Both the position numbers and the translations under genes were made by a program. From Actinomycetota bacterium (GTDB lineage Bacteria; Actinomycetota; CADDZG01; JAHWKV01; JAOPZY01), in the NCBI GenBank assembly GCA_035765775.1, contig DASTWV010000026.1:1-64000 (forward strand): a stretch of DNA of 64,000 nt. The letters run 5' to 3'. This document shows, one piece after another, positions 30,466 to 39,726 of the stretch (positions within the stretch are counted from its first letter, which is position 1; each line of letters begins with the position of its first letter). The notes under the pieces were generated by a model, which worked only from the letters and a program-made list of their open reading frames with translations, was not told where the DNA came from and made no database searches.

Positions 30466-32231
30466 CGGATGGCCCCCACGGTCTCCAGGGCCTCCATCGC
30501 CGCCCGCGCCCCCGAGGCCGACGCAGCCGGGTCGGGCGCGGCCAGCAGGCCACCCTGGACAGGCAGGCTGGCGACGACCCGCGTGCCCCGCCCGGGAGAC
30601 GACTCGATTCGGAACTGGCCGCCCAGCAGCCGGGCCCGCTCCTGCATCCCACGCAGACCGCTGGTGGTGTGCGGGCGGACCGCGCCCGGCTCGAAGCCGA
30701 TGCCGGAGTCCCGGACCTCGATGTACATCTCCTCGTCCTCGAACAGGCAGCGGACGTGCGCCGTCCCGCTGGCGGCGTGGCGCACCACGTTGTTCAACGC
30801 CTCCTGCACGATGCGGTAGGCCGCAGTCTCCACCTCCCAGGAGAAGCGCCGGTCCAGGCCATGGTGGTCCAGCGCCACGTGCAGGCCGGTCTGGGTGGAG
30901 AGCACGTGCTCGGTGAGCCACAGGAGTGCGGGGAGCAGCCCGAGGTCGTCCAGCATGGCGGGGCGTAGCGACAGCGAGAAGTCGTGGACCCGGGACACCA
31001 GTTCCCCCATCCCGGCCCGCGCTTCCCCGAGGGCGGCCCGGAGATCGGCCGGTGCGCGGTGCTCCAGGCTGGCGAGGCTCAGGGCCAGACCGGTCAAGGC
31101 CTGGCCGATCTCGTCGTGCAGCTCCCGGGCAATGCGCCGGCGTTCGGCCTCCTGGGCGGCGACCACCACCCGGGAATGGGCGTCGAGCTCCTCGCGCAGC
31201 TCCCGCTCCCGGTCGCCGGCCCGGCGCAGGGCGTCCTGCACCTTCTTGGCGACGATGGCCTCGGCCAGGACGTTGGCGATGGCCTGCAGGAAATGGACGT
31301 CGTCCCGGCTGAAGCGCCGGTGCCGGGCGGTGTGGGTGCACAGCACCCCCCACGGCCGGCCCTTGCCGCGGACGATGACGCTCATCCCACTGGCTACCGA
31401 CCGCTTGACCCACGGGGGCCCGGCGAAGCGGGTCTCGGAGTCGAAGTCCTCCACCACCACCGGCATGTCGGACACCAGGGTGTAGGCGGCCTGGGATGTG
31501 AGCCGGAGGTCGATGCCCGGCGACCCGGACTGCTCCTCCCAGCCGACGCCGGCCCGCACGGTGAAGCTCTTGCCGTCCCCCGCGAGCTCCAGGACGCGGG
31601 CGAACTCGACCTCCAGCACCCGGGTGATCACGTTGACCGCGGCATCCATGAGGTCGGGCAGCTCGGCGCCCGCCAGGGCCTGCTGGCCGAGGTCGGCCAC
31701 CGCGGCCTGCTGGAGGGTCCGGGTCTTCAGCTGGCGCTCCGCCCGCTCCTGCTCGGAGCGGTCGGAGAAGATCCCGATGCTCGCCAGCCGGCCAGCGACC
31801 TCGATGGTGCCGGCCGCCGCCTCGACGTAGACCCGCTGGCCGCCCTTATGGACCAGCGTCCACTCGAACTCGTGCATGAGCTGGAACTCGAACGGCGGCA
31901 CCTCGATGCCAGCGCCTTTGTGATCACCGTTCAGGGTGAGATCGCCGCCCCGCGCAACCGGTGGGGGCACTGCGGCGGCCATGCCGGCCAGATGCGCCGG
32001 GCGCCGCACGCCCAGCTCCTCCGGGGTGTAGCCAATCATCTGGCTGAACAGCGGGCTGACGTAGATCGGGATCTCGTCGTCCCAGACGACGACGGCGACG
32101 CCCAGGTCGCTTAGGACTTTGGGGAGGTTCCCGAGCCAGGAAGGGGTGGCGTCGCCAATCACAGCGGGAAGCTCCGGTGATTGATCCCGCGCGGGCAGGC
32201 GGGCTTCCCGATCGATCACCGCCCGTGCCAT
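30462..32231 (-). CDS. PAS-GAF sensor histidine kinase (HisKA_3 type)
   Basis: About 589 aa from ATG 32231; an upstream in-frame Met at 32417 gives an Arg-rich, unlikely extension. Order: PAS domain (VAVVVWDDEIPIYVSPLFSQ, IGYTPEELG), GAF domain (LMDAAVNVITRVLEVEFARV to AIANVLAEAIVAKKVQ), dimerisation box with phospho-His RRIARELHDEIGQALTGLAL, and ATPase domain (EALNNVVRHA, DSGIGF, TTSGLRGMQERARLLGG). No transmembrane helix, so it senses a cytoplasmic signal, perhaps redox, oxygen or hydrogen-related. A heme ligand in the GAF is not evident. Coupled to the response regulator. Confidence 0.9.
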   Translation of the reverse strand: MARAVIDREARLPARDQSPELPAVIGDATPSWLGNLPKVLSDLGVAVVVWDDEIPIYVSPLFSQMIGYTPEELGVRRPAHLAGMAAAVPPPVARGGDLTLNGDHKGAGIEVPPFEFQLMHEFEWTLVHKGGQRVYVEAAAGTIEVAGRLASIGIFSDRSEQERAERQLKTRTLQQAAVADLGQQALAGAELPDLMDAAVNVITRVLEVEFARVLELAGDGKSFTVRAGVGWEEQSGSPGIDLRLTSQAAYTLVSDMPVVVEDFDSETRFAGPPWVKRSVASGMSVIVRGKGRPWGVLCTHTARHRRFSRDDVHFLQAIANVLAEAIVAKKVQDALRRAGDRERELREELDAHSRVVVAAQEAERRRIARELHDEIGQALTGLALSLASLEHRAPADLRAALGEARAGMGELVSRVHDFSLSLRPAMLDDLGLLPALLWLTEHVLSTQTGLHVALDHHGLDRRFSWEVETAAYRIVQEALNNVVRHAASGTAHVRCLFEDEEMYIEVRDSGIGFEPGAVRPHTTSGLRGMQERARLLGGQFRIESSPGRGTRVVASLPVQGGLLAAPDPAASASGARAAMEALETVGAIR

Positions 32232-32714
32232 CGCTTCGTTCGCCCTTCCGCCCGCGCCAGGCCTTCCCGTCGCTCCGGGCGCTGCCCTCTTCGTACTCCT
32301 CGCGTGGCTCCCCGTCAAGCGATGCTTGGCTGAGTTGGCGAGATGCACCGAGACGCATGACCAGCGACGGTTTCCTCTCCTTTGCGAGCGGGAATGGACC
32401 AACCGACCTGAACGCACTGTAAACGGTCGTGTTCCCTGCGTAGAGATACGGAGACAGATTCAGTAAAGACACGGATAGATCCGGCCACGGGTGGGTTAGA
32501 GAATCATCGCGTCGCCCTTTCGCGGGGTGCTTTGCCGTATAGCTCCGAACGGCAACCGCGGCCGGGTGCGGGGTGCATCGCTTGCGAGCCGACGGGGAGG
32601 GGGACAGAGTCAGGAAGGCGGGGTTTGTCGAGGAGTTGATCCTCAGATCGCTTCAAGCTCGATCGGGGGCCTGATCCCCACCAGGGGGGTGGCTCCCAGA
32701 AGGAGGTGAAGTGG
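32232..32714. other. Divergent control region between sensor kinase and hydrogenase operon
   Basis: No gene supported over 483 bp; presumably promoters for both directions. Visible items are a small inverted repeat CCACC/GGTGG (32678-32692) in the leader and a perfect anti-16S sequence AAGGAGGTGA (32700-32709) that fixes the hydrogenase small-subunit start. Confidence 0.5.
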
Positions 32715-33794
32715 ATGGCAGCAGCGGCAAGGCGTGGCAGGGCAGCCCCACCGGCTGAGGCAGAAGCGCCCGTCGTACACATCCTCTGGATGAACGGGGG
32801 GCTCTCCTGCGACGGTGACTCGGTGGCGCTCACCGCAGCGACACAGCCGAGCATCGAGGAGATCGTTCTAGGTGCACTCCCCGGGCTTCCCCAGCTGGCA
32901 GTGCACTGGCCGCTGATCGATTTCGAGTGTGGACCCCAGGAAGGGGCCGACACATTCATCGAGTGGTTCTACAAGGCGGAGCGTGGCGAGATCGACCCCT
33001 TCGTGCTCGTGGTGGAGGGCTCCATCCCCAACGAGGCCATCAAGTCCGAGGGCTACTGGTGCGGGTTCGGCAACAACTTCGAGACCGGCCAGCCCATGAC
33101 CACCAGCGAATGGCTGGACCGCCTGGCTCCCAAGGCCCTCGCCATCGTGGCGGTCGGCACCTGCGCCACCTACGGCGGCATGCACGCCATGGCCGGCAAC
33201 CCCACGGGCGCCATGGGCGTCCCCGACTACCTGGGCTGGGGCTGGCGCTCCAAGGCGGGCCTTCCCGTCGTCTGCATCCCGGGTTGCCCGGCGCACGGCG
33301 ACAACATGTCCGAAACATTCCTGTACCTGCTGTACATGGCCACCGGCCAGGCCCCCATCATCCCGCTGGACGAAGCCCTTCGTCCCCGCTGGCTGTTCGG
33401 CGCCACCGTGCACGAGGGCTGCGACCGTGCCGGCTACTACGAGCAGGGTGACTTCGCCACCGAGTACGGCTCACCGAAGTGCCTGGTGAAACTGGGCTGC
33501 TGGGGCCCGGTGGTCAAGTGCAACGTCCCGAAGCGGGGCTGGATCAACGGCGTGGGCGGCTGCCCGAACGTCGGCGGCATCTGCATCGGGTGCACCATGC
33601 CGGGCTTCCCCGACAAGTTCATGCCGTTCATGGACGAGCCCCCGGGCGCCAAGGTGTCCACCGCGGCCAGTGGGGCCTACGGCGCAGTCATCCGTGGGCT
33701 GCGCAGCTTCACCATGAAGACCACCGACACCGAGCCGTCGTGGCGCAAGCCGGGTCCCGACCTGCTCACCGGCGCAACCAAGACCTGGTCGTAG
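32715..33794 (+). CDS. hhyS: NiFe hydrogenase small subunit, actinobacterial (group 1h-like) type
   Basis: 359 aa; electron-transfer subunit carrying three Fe-S clusters. The proximal-cluster region reads WMNGGLSCDGDSVALTAA: Asp35 stands where most hydrogenases have the second Cys, as known for oxygen-tolerant actinobacterial-type enzymes with 3Cys/1Asp ligation. Further ligands: GTCATYGG (Cys150), PGCPAHGD (Cys191), VHEGCDRAG, KCLVKLGCWGP, GGCPNVGGICIGCTMPGFPD. No Tat signal peptide, so it is cytoplasmic. ATG 32715 is chosen for the AAGGAGGTGA site 8 nt upstream. First gene of a long operon. Likely role: oxidation of atmospheric or trace H2. Confidence 0.92.
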   Translation: MAAAARRGRAAPPAEAEAPVVHILWMNGGLSCDGDSVALTAATQPSIEEIVLGALPGLPQLAVHWPLIDFECGPQEGADTFIEWFYKAERGEIDPFVLVVEGSIPNEAIKSEGYWCGFGNNFETGQPMTTSEWLDRLAPKALAIVAVGTCATYGGMHAMAGNPTGAMGVPDYLGWGWRSKAGLPVVCIPGCPAHGDNMSETFLYLLYMATGQAPIIPLDEALRPRWLFGATVHEGCDRAGYYEQGDFATEYGSPKCLVKLGCWGPVVKCNVPKRGWINGVGGCPNVGGICIGCTMPGFPDKFMPFMDEPPGAKVSTAASGAYGAVIRGLRSFTMKTTDTEPSWRKPGPDLLTGATKTWS

Positions 33795-33837
33795 GGCCAC
33801 CTACACGCACCGACAGCTACGAAGGGAGGCTCCAAGC

Positions 33838-35607
33838 ATGGCAAAAGGCGATGTCGTCGAGATGGTGTGGGACCCAGTAACCCGGATCGTGGGGAGCCTG
33901 GGCATCTACACCAAGATCGACTTCTCCCAAGGCAAGGTGCTGGAGTGCTACAGCACTTCATCCATCTTCCGTGGCTACAGCATCTTCATGAAGGGCAAGG
34001 ACCCTCGGGACGCCCACTTCATCACCAGCCGCATCTGCGGCATCTGTGGTGACAACCACTGCGCGGTGTCCTGCTACAACCAGCAGATGGCCTACGGGAT
34101 CCACCCCCCGGCCATGGGCGAGTGGATCGTCAACCTGGGCGAGGCCGCGGAGTACATGTTCGACCACAACATCTTCCAGGAGAACCTGGTGGGTGTGGAC
34201 TACTGCGAGAAGATGGTCGCCGAGACCAACCCCGGCGTCCTGGAGTTGGCCAACAAGACCGAGTCCCCCCACGCCGCCGAGCACGGCTACCGCACCATCG
34301 GCGACATCATGCGGTCCCTGAACCCGCTCTCGGGCGAGTTCTACCGGGAGGCCCTGCACGTCAGCCGGTACACCCGGGAGATGTTCTGCCTCATGGAAGG
34401 GCGCCACGTCCACCCCTCCACCCTGTACCCCGGAGGCGTCGGCACCGTCCCGACCATCCAGCTGTTCATGGACTACCTCACCCGCCTCATGCGCTACCTC
34501 GAGTTCATGAAGAAGGTCGTGCCAATCCACGACGACCTCTTCGACTTCTTCTACGAGGCGATCCCGGGCTACGAGGAAGTCGGCCGGCGGCGCGTGCTGC
34601 TGGGCTGCTGGGGCTCCCTCCAGGACCCGAACGTCTGTGACTTCAAGTACGAGAACATGTCCACCTGGGGCGACGCGTGCTTCGTCACCCCCGGCGTCGT
34701 GGTCGACGGCAAGCTCGTCACCCACGACCTCGTGAAGATCAACCTGGGCCTGCGCATCCTCCTCGGCTCCTCGTACTACGAGGATTGGGAAGGCAAGGAG
34801 GTCTTCGTCAAGAACGACCCCCTGGGCAACCCGGTGGACGTCCGTCACCCGTGGAACCAGCACACCATCCCGAGGCCGCAGAAGCGCGACTTCACCGACA
34901 AGTACAGCTGGACCATGTCGCCCCGCTGGTTCGACGGCAAGGACTACCTCGCCCTCGACACCGGTGGTGGCCCCCTGGCCCGCCTGTGGCCGACCGCCCT
35001 CGCCGGGCTGGTCAACACGCCCTACGTCAAGTCGACCGGGCACAGCATCACCATCGACTTCCCGAAGACCGCGACCAAGGGCCCGGCCCACTTCGAGTGG
35101 GTCATCCCCGAGTGGTCCAACGCCCTCGAGCGCAACCGGGCTCGGACCTACTTCCAGGCCTACTCTGCCGGCCTGGCGCTGTACTTCGTTGAGGAAGCCC
35201 TGAAGGAGCTCCGGGCTGGTCACACCCAGACCTGGACCCCGTTCAAGGTGCCGGACGAGGCCATCTCCTGCGGGTTCACCGAGGCGGTCCGGGGCGTGCT
35301 CTCCCACCACATGGTCATCCGGGGCGGGAAGATCGCCAACTACCACCCGTACCCCCCGACCCCGTGGAACGGCAGCGTCCGTGACATCTACGGGACCCCG
35401 GGACCCTACGAGGACGCGGTGCAGAACACCCCGATCTTCGAGGAGAACGAGCCCGAGAACTTCAAGGGCATCGACATCATGCGGGCCGTCCGTTCCTTCG
35501 ACCCCTGCCTGCCGTGCGGGGTGCACATGTACCTCGGCGGGGGCGCGGGCAAAGGCAAGGTCGTCCGCCGGATGCACTCGCCTACCGTCCTGCCCCTGGA
35601 GCGCTAG
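33838..35607 (+). CDS. hhyL: NiFe hydrogenase large subunit, actinobacterial (group 1h-like) type
   Basis: 589 aa; binds the Ni-Fe(CN)2CO centre. L1 motif SRICGICGDNHC (Cys67, Cys70) and L2 motif FDPCLPCGVHMY (Cys557, Cys560, His563) supply the four Ni-bridging thiols. A 26-residue tail follows His563 and should be removed by the endopeptidase encoded at 39723-40274. The N-terminus WDPVTRIVGSLGIYTKIDF is typical of this subgroup. 43 bp after the small subunit with its own ribosome site. Two hairpins lie behind it. Confidence 0.95.
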   Translation: MAKGDVVEMVWDPVTRIVGSLGIYTKIDFSQGKVLECYSTSSIFRGYSIFMKGKDPRDAHFITSRICGICGDNHCAVSCYNQQMAYGIHPPAMGEWIVNLGEAAEYMFDHNIFQENLVGVDYCEKMVAETNPGVLELANKTESPHAAEHGYRTIGDIMRSLNPLSGEFYREALHVSRYTREMFCLMEGRHVHPSTLYPGGVGTVPTIQLFMDYLTRLMRYLEFMKKVVPIHDDLFDFFYEAIPGYEEVGRRRVLLGCWGSLQDPNVCDFKYENMSTWGDACFVTPGVVVDGKLVTHDLVKINLGLRILLGSSYYEDWEGKEVFVKNDPLGNPVDVRHPWNQHTIPRPQKRDFTDKYSWTMSPRWFDGKDYLALDTGGGPLARLWPTALAGLVNTPYVKSTGHSITIDFPKTATKGPAHFEWVIPEWSNALERNRARTYFQAYSAGLALYFVEEALKELRAGHTQTWTPFKVPDEAISCGFTEAVRGVLSHHMVIRGGKIANYHPYPPTPWNGSVRDIYGTPGPYEDAVQNTPIFEENEPENFKGIDIMRAVRSFDPCLPCGVHMYLGGGAGKGKVVRRMHSPTVLPLER

Positions 35608-35659
35608 GAGCGTCAGGTCAAACGACGAGAGCGGTAAGCTCGACGCACTTCCGAAGCAG

Positions 35660-35699
35660 CCGGGGGGGCCAACTGGCTCCCCCGGCCCGGCTTCGGGCC
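35660..35699 (+). terminator. Two tandem hairpins after the hydrogenase large-subunit gene
   Basis: First: CCGGGGG (35660-35666) with CCCCCGG (35679-35685), enclosing CC/GG. Second: GGCCCG (35684-35689) with CGGGCC (35694-35699), a 4-nt loop. The arms compete at 35684-35685. No T-run; likely partial termination or mRNA stabilisation, setting hhySL above the accessory genes. Confidence 0.45.
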
Positions 35700-35762
35700 A
35701 CGCGTCGGGTGTACGGGTGAGAGCTACAGGCAGGGAACCCAGCGAACACAAGAGGGAGTGCG

Positions 35763-36698
35763 ATGGCCTCGGGTCAAGGTAACGGTCACAGCAACGTTCG
35801 CCAGGTTGGGGACCGCATCGAAGTGCTGCTGGGCGAGCTCCGCTCGTCGGCGTCGCCCGAGGTCTCTACCAAGGTCGAGGAGGTCGTCGGCCTCCTTGTC
35901 GAGCTCTACGGGGCCGGGCTGGAGCGGATCCTCGAGGTCGTAAACGAGGACCAGGATGTGGCCACCCCGCTGCTGAAGCGCTTCACCGACGACAAGTTCA
36001 TCGAGAGCCTCCTGGTGCTGCACGGCATCCACCCGGTGGACGTCGACACCCGGATCGAAACGGCCCTCGACCAGGCCCGGCCCTACCTCGGGTCGCACGC
36101 CGGCGGCGTCCAGTACCTGGGCGTCGACGAGCAGGGGGTCGCCCACCTGAAGCTCGAAGGAAGCTGCCACGGCTGCCCGTCTTCGACGGTCACGGTGAAG
36201 CTGACGCTCGAGCAAGCCATCGCCGAGGCCGCTCCGGAAGTGCTCCGGGTGGAGGTCGAGGGCGTGGCCGAGGCCCCTACCGGGCCGAGCCAAAATTTGC
36301 TGCAGATCCAGACCCGCCCGGGCGGCCCCGTCGATGCCACCGCCGCCGACGCGGCCAGCGCCTGGCTTCCCATCGACGCCGTCGGGCTGCTGCCCGGCGA
36401 GAAACGGGTGCAGGTGGTGGAGGGCATGGAGGTCTTCATCTGCTCGGCGGTGGGCAACCTCTACGCCTACCGCAACGCGTGCGCCTCGTGCGGCGCGTCG
36501 CTGAAGGACGCCGCCCTGCTGGATGAAGCCTTGCGCTGCTCACGCTGCGGCACGCTCTACAACGTGCGCCTCGCCGGGCGCAGCGTGCACTCCTCAGACA
36601 GCTCGGTGGTCCACCTCGACCCGCTGCCGCTCCTGCAGGACCAGCACGAGTGGAAGGTCGCCATCCCGCCGGGCGCCCGCTCGGTGGTCCGCTCCTGA
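35763..36698 (+). CDS. NifU C-terminal domain fused to Rieske-like/Cys4 domain
   Basis: 311 aa. Residues about 95-170 are a NifU/NfuA-type Fe-S scaffold with CxxC in EGSCHGCPSSTVTVKL (Cys135, Cys138). Residues about 200-305 follow the Rieske fold layout (VEGMEVFICSAVGNLYAYRN). But the usual C-x-H and C-x2-H ligand pairs are CASC (240, 243) and CSRC (259, 262), giving four Cys. It may therefore hold a rubredoxin-type iron, a zinc or an all-Cys 2Fe-2S cluster. Within hydrogenase operons of this type such a protein is expected to deliver or accept electrons or Fe-S clusters. Confidence 0.85.
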   Translation: MASGQGNGHSNVRQVGDRIEVLLGELRSSASPEVSTKVEEVVGLLVELYGAGLERILEVVNEDQDVATPLLKRFTDDKFIESLLVLHGIHPVDVDTRIETALDQARPYLGSHAGGVQYLGVDEQGVAHLKLEGSCHGCPSSTVTVKLTLEQAIAEAAPEVLRVEVEGVAEAPTGPSQNLLQIQTRPGGPVDATAADAASAWLPIDAVGLLPGEKRVQVVEGMEVFICSAVGNLYAYRNACASCGASLKDAALLDEALRCSRCGTLYNVRLAGRSVHSSDSSVVHLDPLPLLQDQHEWKVAIPPGARSVVRS

Positions 36699-36715
36699 GG
36701 GCCCCGGCGGAGAAC

Positions 36716-37501
36716 ATGGGCCAGAGCAACGGCAACGCCGGTCCGGCACCGGCTGCCCCCAGCGGGCTGCGCCGGTTCGTCAAGGGCCTCCCTCCGGCGG
36801 GCGCCTCCGAGGAGCTGCTGTCCCGGTTCGAGGAGTCCCGCCGCCCGCGCCCCAAGCCGGGAGAGGCATGCGAGATGTGCGCCGCCCCGATCCCCGAGGA
36901 GCACGGCCACGTCGTCCACATCGAGAACCGGGAGTTGATGTGCGTCTGCCGCCCGTGCTACCTGCTCTTCGCCAAGGACGGCTCGGGCCAGGGCAAGTAC
37001 CGCCAGGTCCCCGACCGGTACCTGTTCGATCCGTACTTCGTACTCGACGACGCCCAGTGGGAGGACATCCAGATCCCGGTGTCGATGGCCTTCTTCTTCA
37101 ACAACTCCACGCTCGACCGCTTCGTGGCCTTCTACCCCAGCCCCGCCGGGGCGACCGAGTCGCTGCTCGACCTGGAAGCCTGGGGCAAGGTCATGGAGGC
37201 CAACTCCTCCTTCGAAGGGATCCTGCCCGACGTGGAGGCGCTGCTGCTGCGCAAGGAGGACGACACCTTCGCCGGCTACCTCGTCCCGATCGACAAGGCC
37301 TACGAGCTGACCGCCATCGTGCGCATGCACTGGAAGGGCTTCAGCGGCGGCGAGGAGGTCTGGGACGCCATGAACCGATTCTTCGAGGATCTGCGCGGCC
37401 GGAGCGCGGTCGTCGGCTGGGGGCCACGCGGGCCACGGCCGGCCGCGGCGGCGGATCCGGCACCGCAGGACGCGGCCCCCGACCACTCTGAGGGCGGGTG
37501 A
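36716..37501 (+). CDS. DUF5947-like hydrogenase-cluster protein
   Basis: 261 aa. CEMC (52, 55) and CVCRPC (76, 78, 81) form a probable zinc or Fe-S site beside HGHVVHIENREL. A beta-rich body follows (YFVLDDAQWEDIQIPVSMAF, VEALLLRKED). I associate this pattern with DUF5947 proteins found beside actinobacterial hydrogenases; function unknown. The tail after residue 235 is Ala/Pro-rich. ATG 36716 is 17 nt after the previous stop; the next gene starts 1 nt after its stop. Confidence 0.75.
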   Translation: MGQSNGNAGPAPAAPSGLRRFVKGLPPAGASEELLSRFEESRRPRPKPGEACEMCAAPIPEEHGHVVHIENRELMCVCRPCYLLFAKDGSGQGKYRQVPDRYLFDPYFVLDDAQWEDIQIPVSMAFFFNNSTLDRFVAFYPSPAGATESLLDLEAWGKVMEANSSFEGILPDVEALLLRKEDDTFAGYLVPIDKAYELTAIVRMHWKGFSGGEEVWDAMNRFFEDLRGRSAVVGWGPRGPRPAAAADPAPQDAAPDHSEGG

Positions 37502-37502
37502 G

Positions 37503-38189
37503 ATGAGTGAACTCGTCTTCGACCTCCTGGGTGTGGAACCAGAGCCATACGCCGCGTCCCCGACGCTCAACTTCGGCCTGCGCATCTCGGAGACCACCGG
37601 CATACGGATCCATGCCATCCTCCTGCGCATCCAGATCCGCATCGAGCCGAAGCGGCGCCGCTACTCGCCCGCCGAGGCGGAGCGGCTGCTCGACCTCTTC
37701 GGCGAGACCAAACGCTGGGGCGACACGGTGAAGCCGATGCAGTTCGCCTTCGCCGACGCTGCCATCCCCGGTTTTGACGGGTCGATCGAAGTGGACGTCG
37801 CGGTCCCCTGCACCTACGACTTCGAGGTGGCCAGCGCCAAGTACTTCCACGCCCTCGACGAGGGCGAGATCCCCCTGCTGATGCTGTTCTCCGGGACGGT
37901 GTTCACCAAGGGTGAAGGTGGGTTCGCCGTCGAGCAGGTGCCCTGGCACAAAGAGATCAGCTTCGGGGTGCCGGTGGCCACCTGGGACAAGCTGATGGAC
38001 CTCTACTTCCCCGGACAGGCCTGGGTGCGCATGCAACGCGAGACCCTGGACGGCCTGCAGCGCTTCAAATCCCACCGGGGCCTCACCGGCTGGGACGAGA
38101 CCCTGACGGTCCTGCTGGAGGCGGCTGGGGACAGCGGGGCGGGAGCGCCAGGGAAAGCGGAGCCGGAGAGGCCGGTCGTCCATGAGTGA
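37503..38189 (+). CDS. DUF6084-like hydrogenase-cluster protein
   Basis: 228 aa, beta-rich and soluble. Characteristic segments: PTLNFGLRISETTGIRIHAI, RRRYSPAEAERLLDLFGE, VPCTYDFEVASAKYFHAL and WDKLMDLYFPGQAWVRMQRE. I recall this type as DUF6084, known only from hydrogenase neighbourhoods. It overlaps the next gene by 8 nt, and the four genes from 36716 to 40274 are tightly coupled, so they probably act as a complex or in sequence during enzyme assembly. Confidence 0.72.
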   Translation: MSELVFDLLGVEPEPYAASPTLNFGLRISETTGIRIHAILLRIQIRIEPKRRRYSPAEAERLLDLFGETKRWGDTVKPMQFAFADAAIPGFDGSIEVDVAVPCTYDFEVASAKYFHALDEGEIPLLMLFSGTVFTKGEGGFAVEQVPWHKEISFGVPVATWDKLMDLYFPGQAWVRMQRETLDGLQRFKSHRGLTGWDETLTVLLEAAGDSGAGAPGKAEPERPVVHE

Positions 38190-39726
38190 CGACGGGGAAG
38201 GCCCCGACATCTTCGCCCTGGCGAAGAAGATGGCCGACGCCATCCTCTATGAGGGCTACGTGCTGTATCCCTACCGGGCCTCGGCAGCCAAGAACCAGGT
38301 CCGCTGGCAGTTCGGCGTCCTGGCACCGAATGCCTGGAGCCAGTCCGGCGGGCCCGAGCCGTGGGAGCAGCAGGTCCAGCTCCTGGCCGAGCCGGAGGAC
38401 GGTGCCGTCCTGCAGCTGCGCCTCCGGTTCCTCCAGGTGCAGGCCAAGCGGGTTGAGGAGCGCCGGGGGGACGGCAGCTTCTCGCCGGTGGAGACCCTGA
38501 CGGTGGGCGGGACCCAGCACATCACCTGGGAAGAGGCCGTCGAGCACCAGCTGGACTACCGCTTCCCCATCGCCGACCTGGCCGCCGACGAGGCCACCAT
38601 CGCACTGAAGATCGCCGGGGGCGAGGACGCACCCGAGTCGGTCAGCGATGCCGAGGGTGGCGTGGCTGGGCGCATCCTGCGCCGTCGCCAGCAGCTCCAA
38701 GGCCTGCTGCGGGTGTCGGCCGAACCGCTGCCCGGGCCCTTCGGCGCCTACCGGCTGAGGCTGCGGATCGAGAACCTCACCCCCTACGACGGTTCGCCCG
38801 ACGACCGGAGGGCGGCGATGAGCTACTCGTTCATTGCCTGCCACACCCTGTGGGCGCTCACCCCCGCCCGCCACGGCCGCTTCATCTCCCTGCTGGAGCC
38901 CCCGGCGTGGGCGAAGGCGGAGGCCCAGGCGTGCGAGAACCTGCACGCCTTCCCGGTGCTGATCGGCGACCGGCAGGCCCGCGACGTCATGTTCGCCTCG
39001 CCCATCATCCTGTACGACTGGCCCCAGATCGCCCCGGAGAGCCCGGGCGACCTGTTCGACGGCACCGAGGTGGACGAGTTGCTGAGCCTCAACATCATGA
39101 CGATGACCGACGAGGAGAAGAAGGAGGCCCGGGCCACCGACCCCCGCGCCAAGGCGATCATCGACCGGGTGGACGCCATGCCGCAGGAGCTGCTCGACCG
39201 CCTGCACGGCGCGGTGCGCTACCTGCGCGACGTGACCGGCGAGCTGGACGACATCCCCGAGTTCGGCACCGGTGCCGACGGGCTCCCGGTGTACGGCGAG
39301 GAGCGCCCCATGTCTGGGCGCTCCGCCCCCGGCTCCGCGGTCTTCGGACGCGAGTTCGACGACCGGCGGCCCGCCGGCTACCAGAACGCCACGGCGCCGG
39401 CCCCCGATCCGGCCCAGCCCTGGTGGGAGCAGGAGGCCAACTTCAAGCCCGACACCGACACCGCCGTCATCAACGGCGTACCGGTGGCGGCCGGGGGCAA
39501 GGTGATCCTGCGCCCGGGGACCCGGCGCGCCGACGCCCAGGACATGTTCCTCGCCGGCAAGGTGGCCGACGTCCAGGCGGTGTTCTACGACCTGGAGAAC
39601 AAGCAGTTCCTGGCGGTGACCCTGGAAGAGGACCCCAACGCCGACCTGCAGGTGGAGAATGGGCGCTTCCTGTACTTCGCCGCCGACGAAGTCGAGCCGG
39701 TCGTGTCCGGGGAAGTCCCGGCATGA
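38182..39726 (+). CDS. 514-aa hydrogenase-associated protein of unknown function
   Basis: Large soluble protein, start overlapping the previous gene and stop overlapping the protease start (ATGA). The first 290 residues are well structured (AILYEGYVLYPYRASAAKNQ, RWQFGVLAPNAWS, YSFIACHTLWAL, DVMFASPIILYDWPQIAPES). Residues about 300-350 are helical (NIMTMTDEEKKEARATD). The C-terminus (GGKVILRPGTRRADAQDMFL, KVADVQAVFYDLE) is a small beta-fold that could bind metal or the maturing subunit. The same gene order occurs in other actinobacterial hydrogenase loci from memory; no biochemical role is known to me. Confidence 0.72.
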   Translation: MSDDGEGPDIFALAKKMADAILYEGYVLYPYRASAAKNQVRWQFGVLAPNAWSQSGGPEPWEQQVQLLAEPEDGAVLQLRLRFLQVQAKRVEERRGDGSFSPVETLTVGGTQHITWEEAVEHQLDYRFPIADLAADEATIALKIAGGEDAPESVSDAEGGVAGRILRRRQQLQGLLRVSAEPLPGPFGAYRLRLRIENLTPYDGSPDDRRAAMSYSFIACHTLWALTPARHGRFISLLEPPAWAKAEAQACENLHAFPVLIGDRQARDVMFASPIILYDWPQIAPESPGDLFDGTEVDELLSLNIMTMTDEEKKEARATDPRAKAIIDRVDAMPQELLDRLHGAVRYLRDVTGELDDIPEFGTGADGLPVYGEERPMSGRSAPGSAVFGREFDDRRPAGYQNATAPAPDPAQPWWEQEANFKPDTDTAVINGVPVAAGGKVILRPGTRRADAQDMFLAGKVADVQAVFYDLENKQFLAVTLEEDPNADLQVENGRFLYFAADEVEPVVSGEVPA

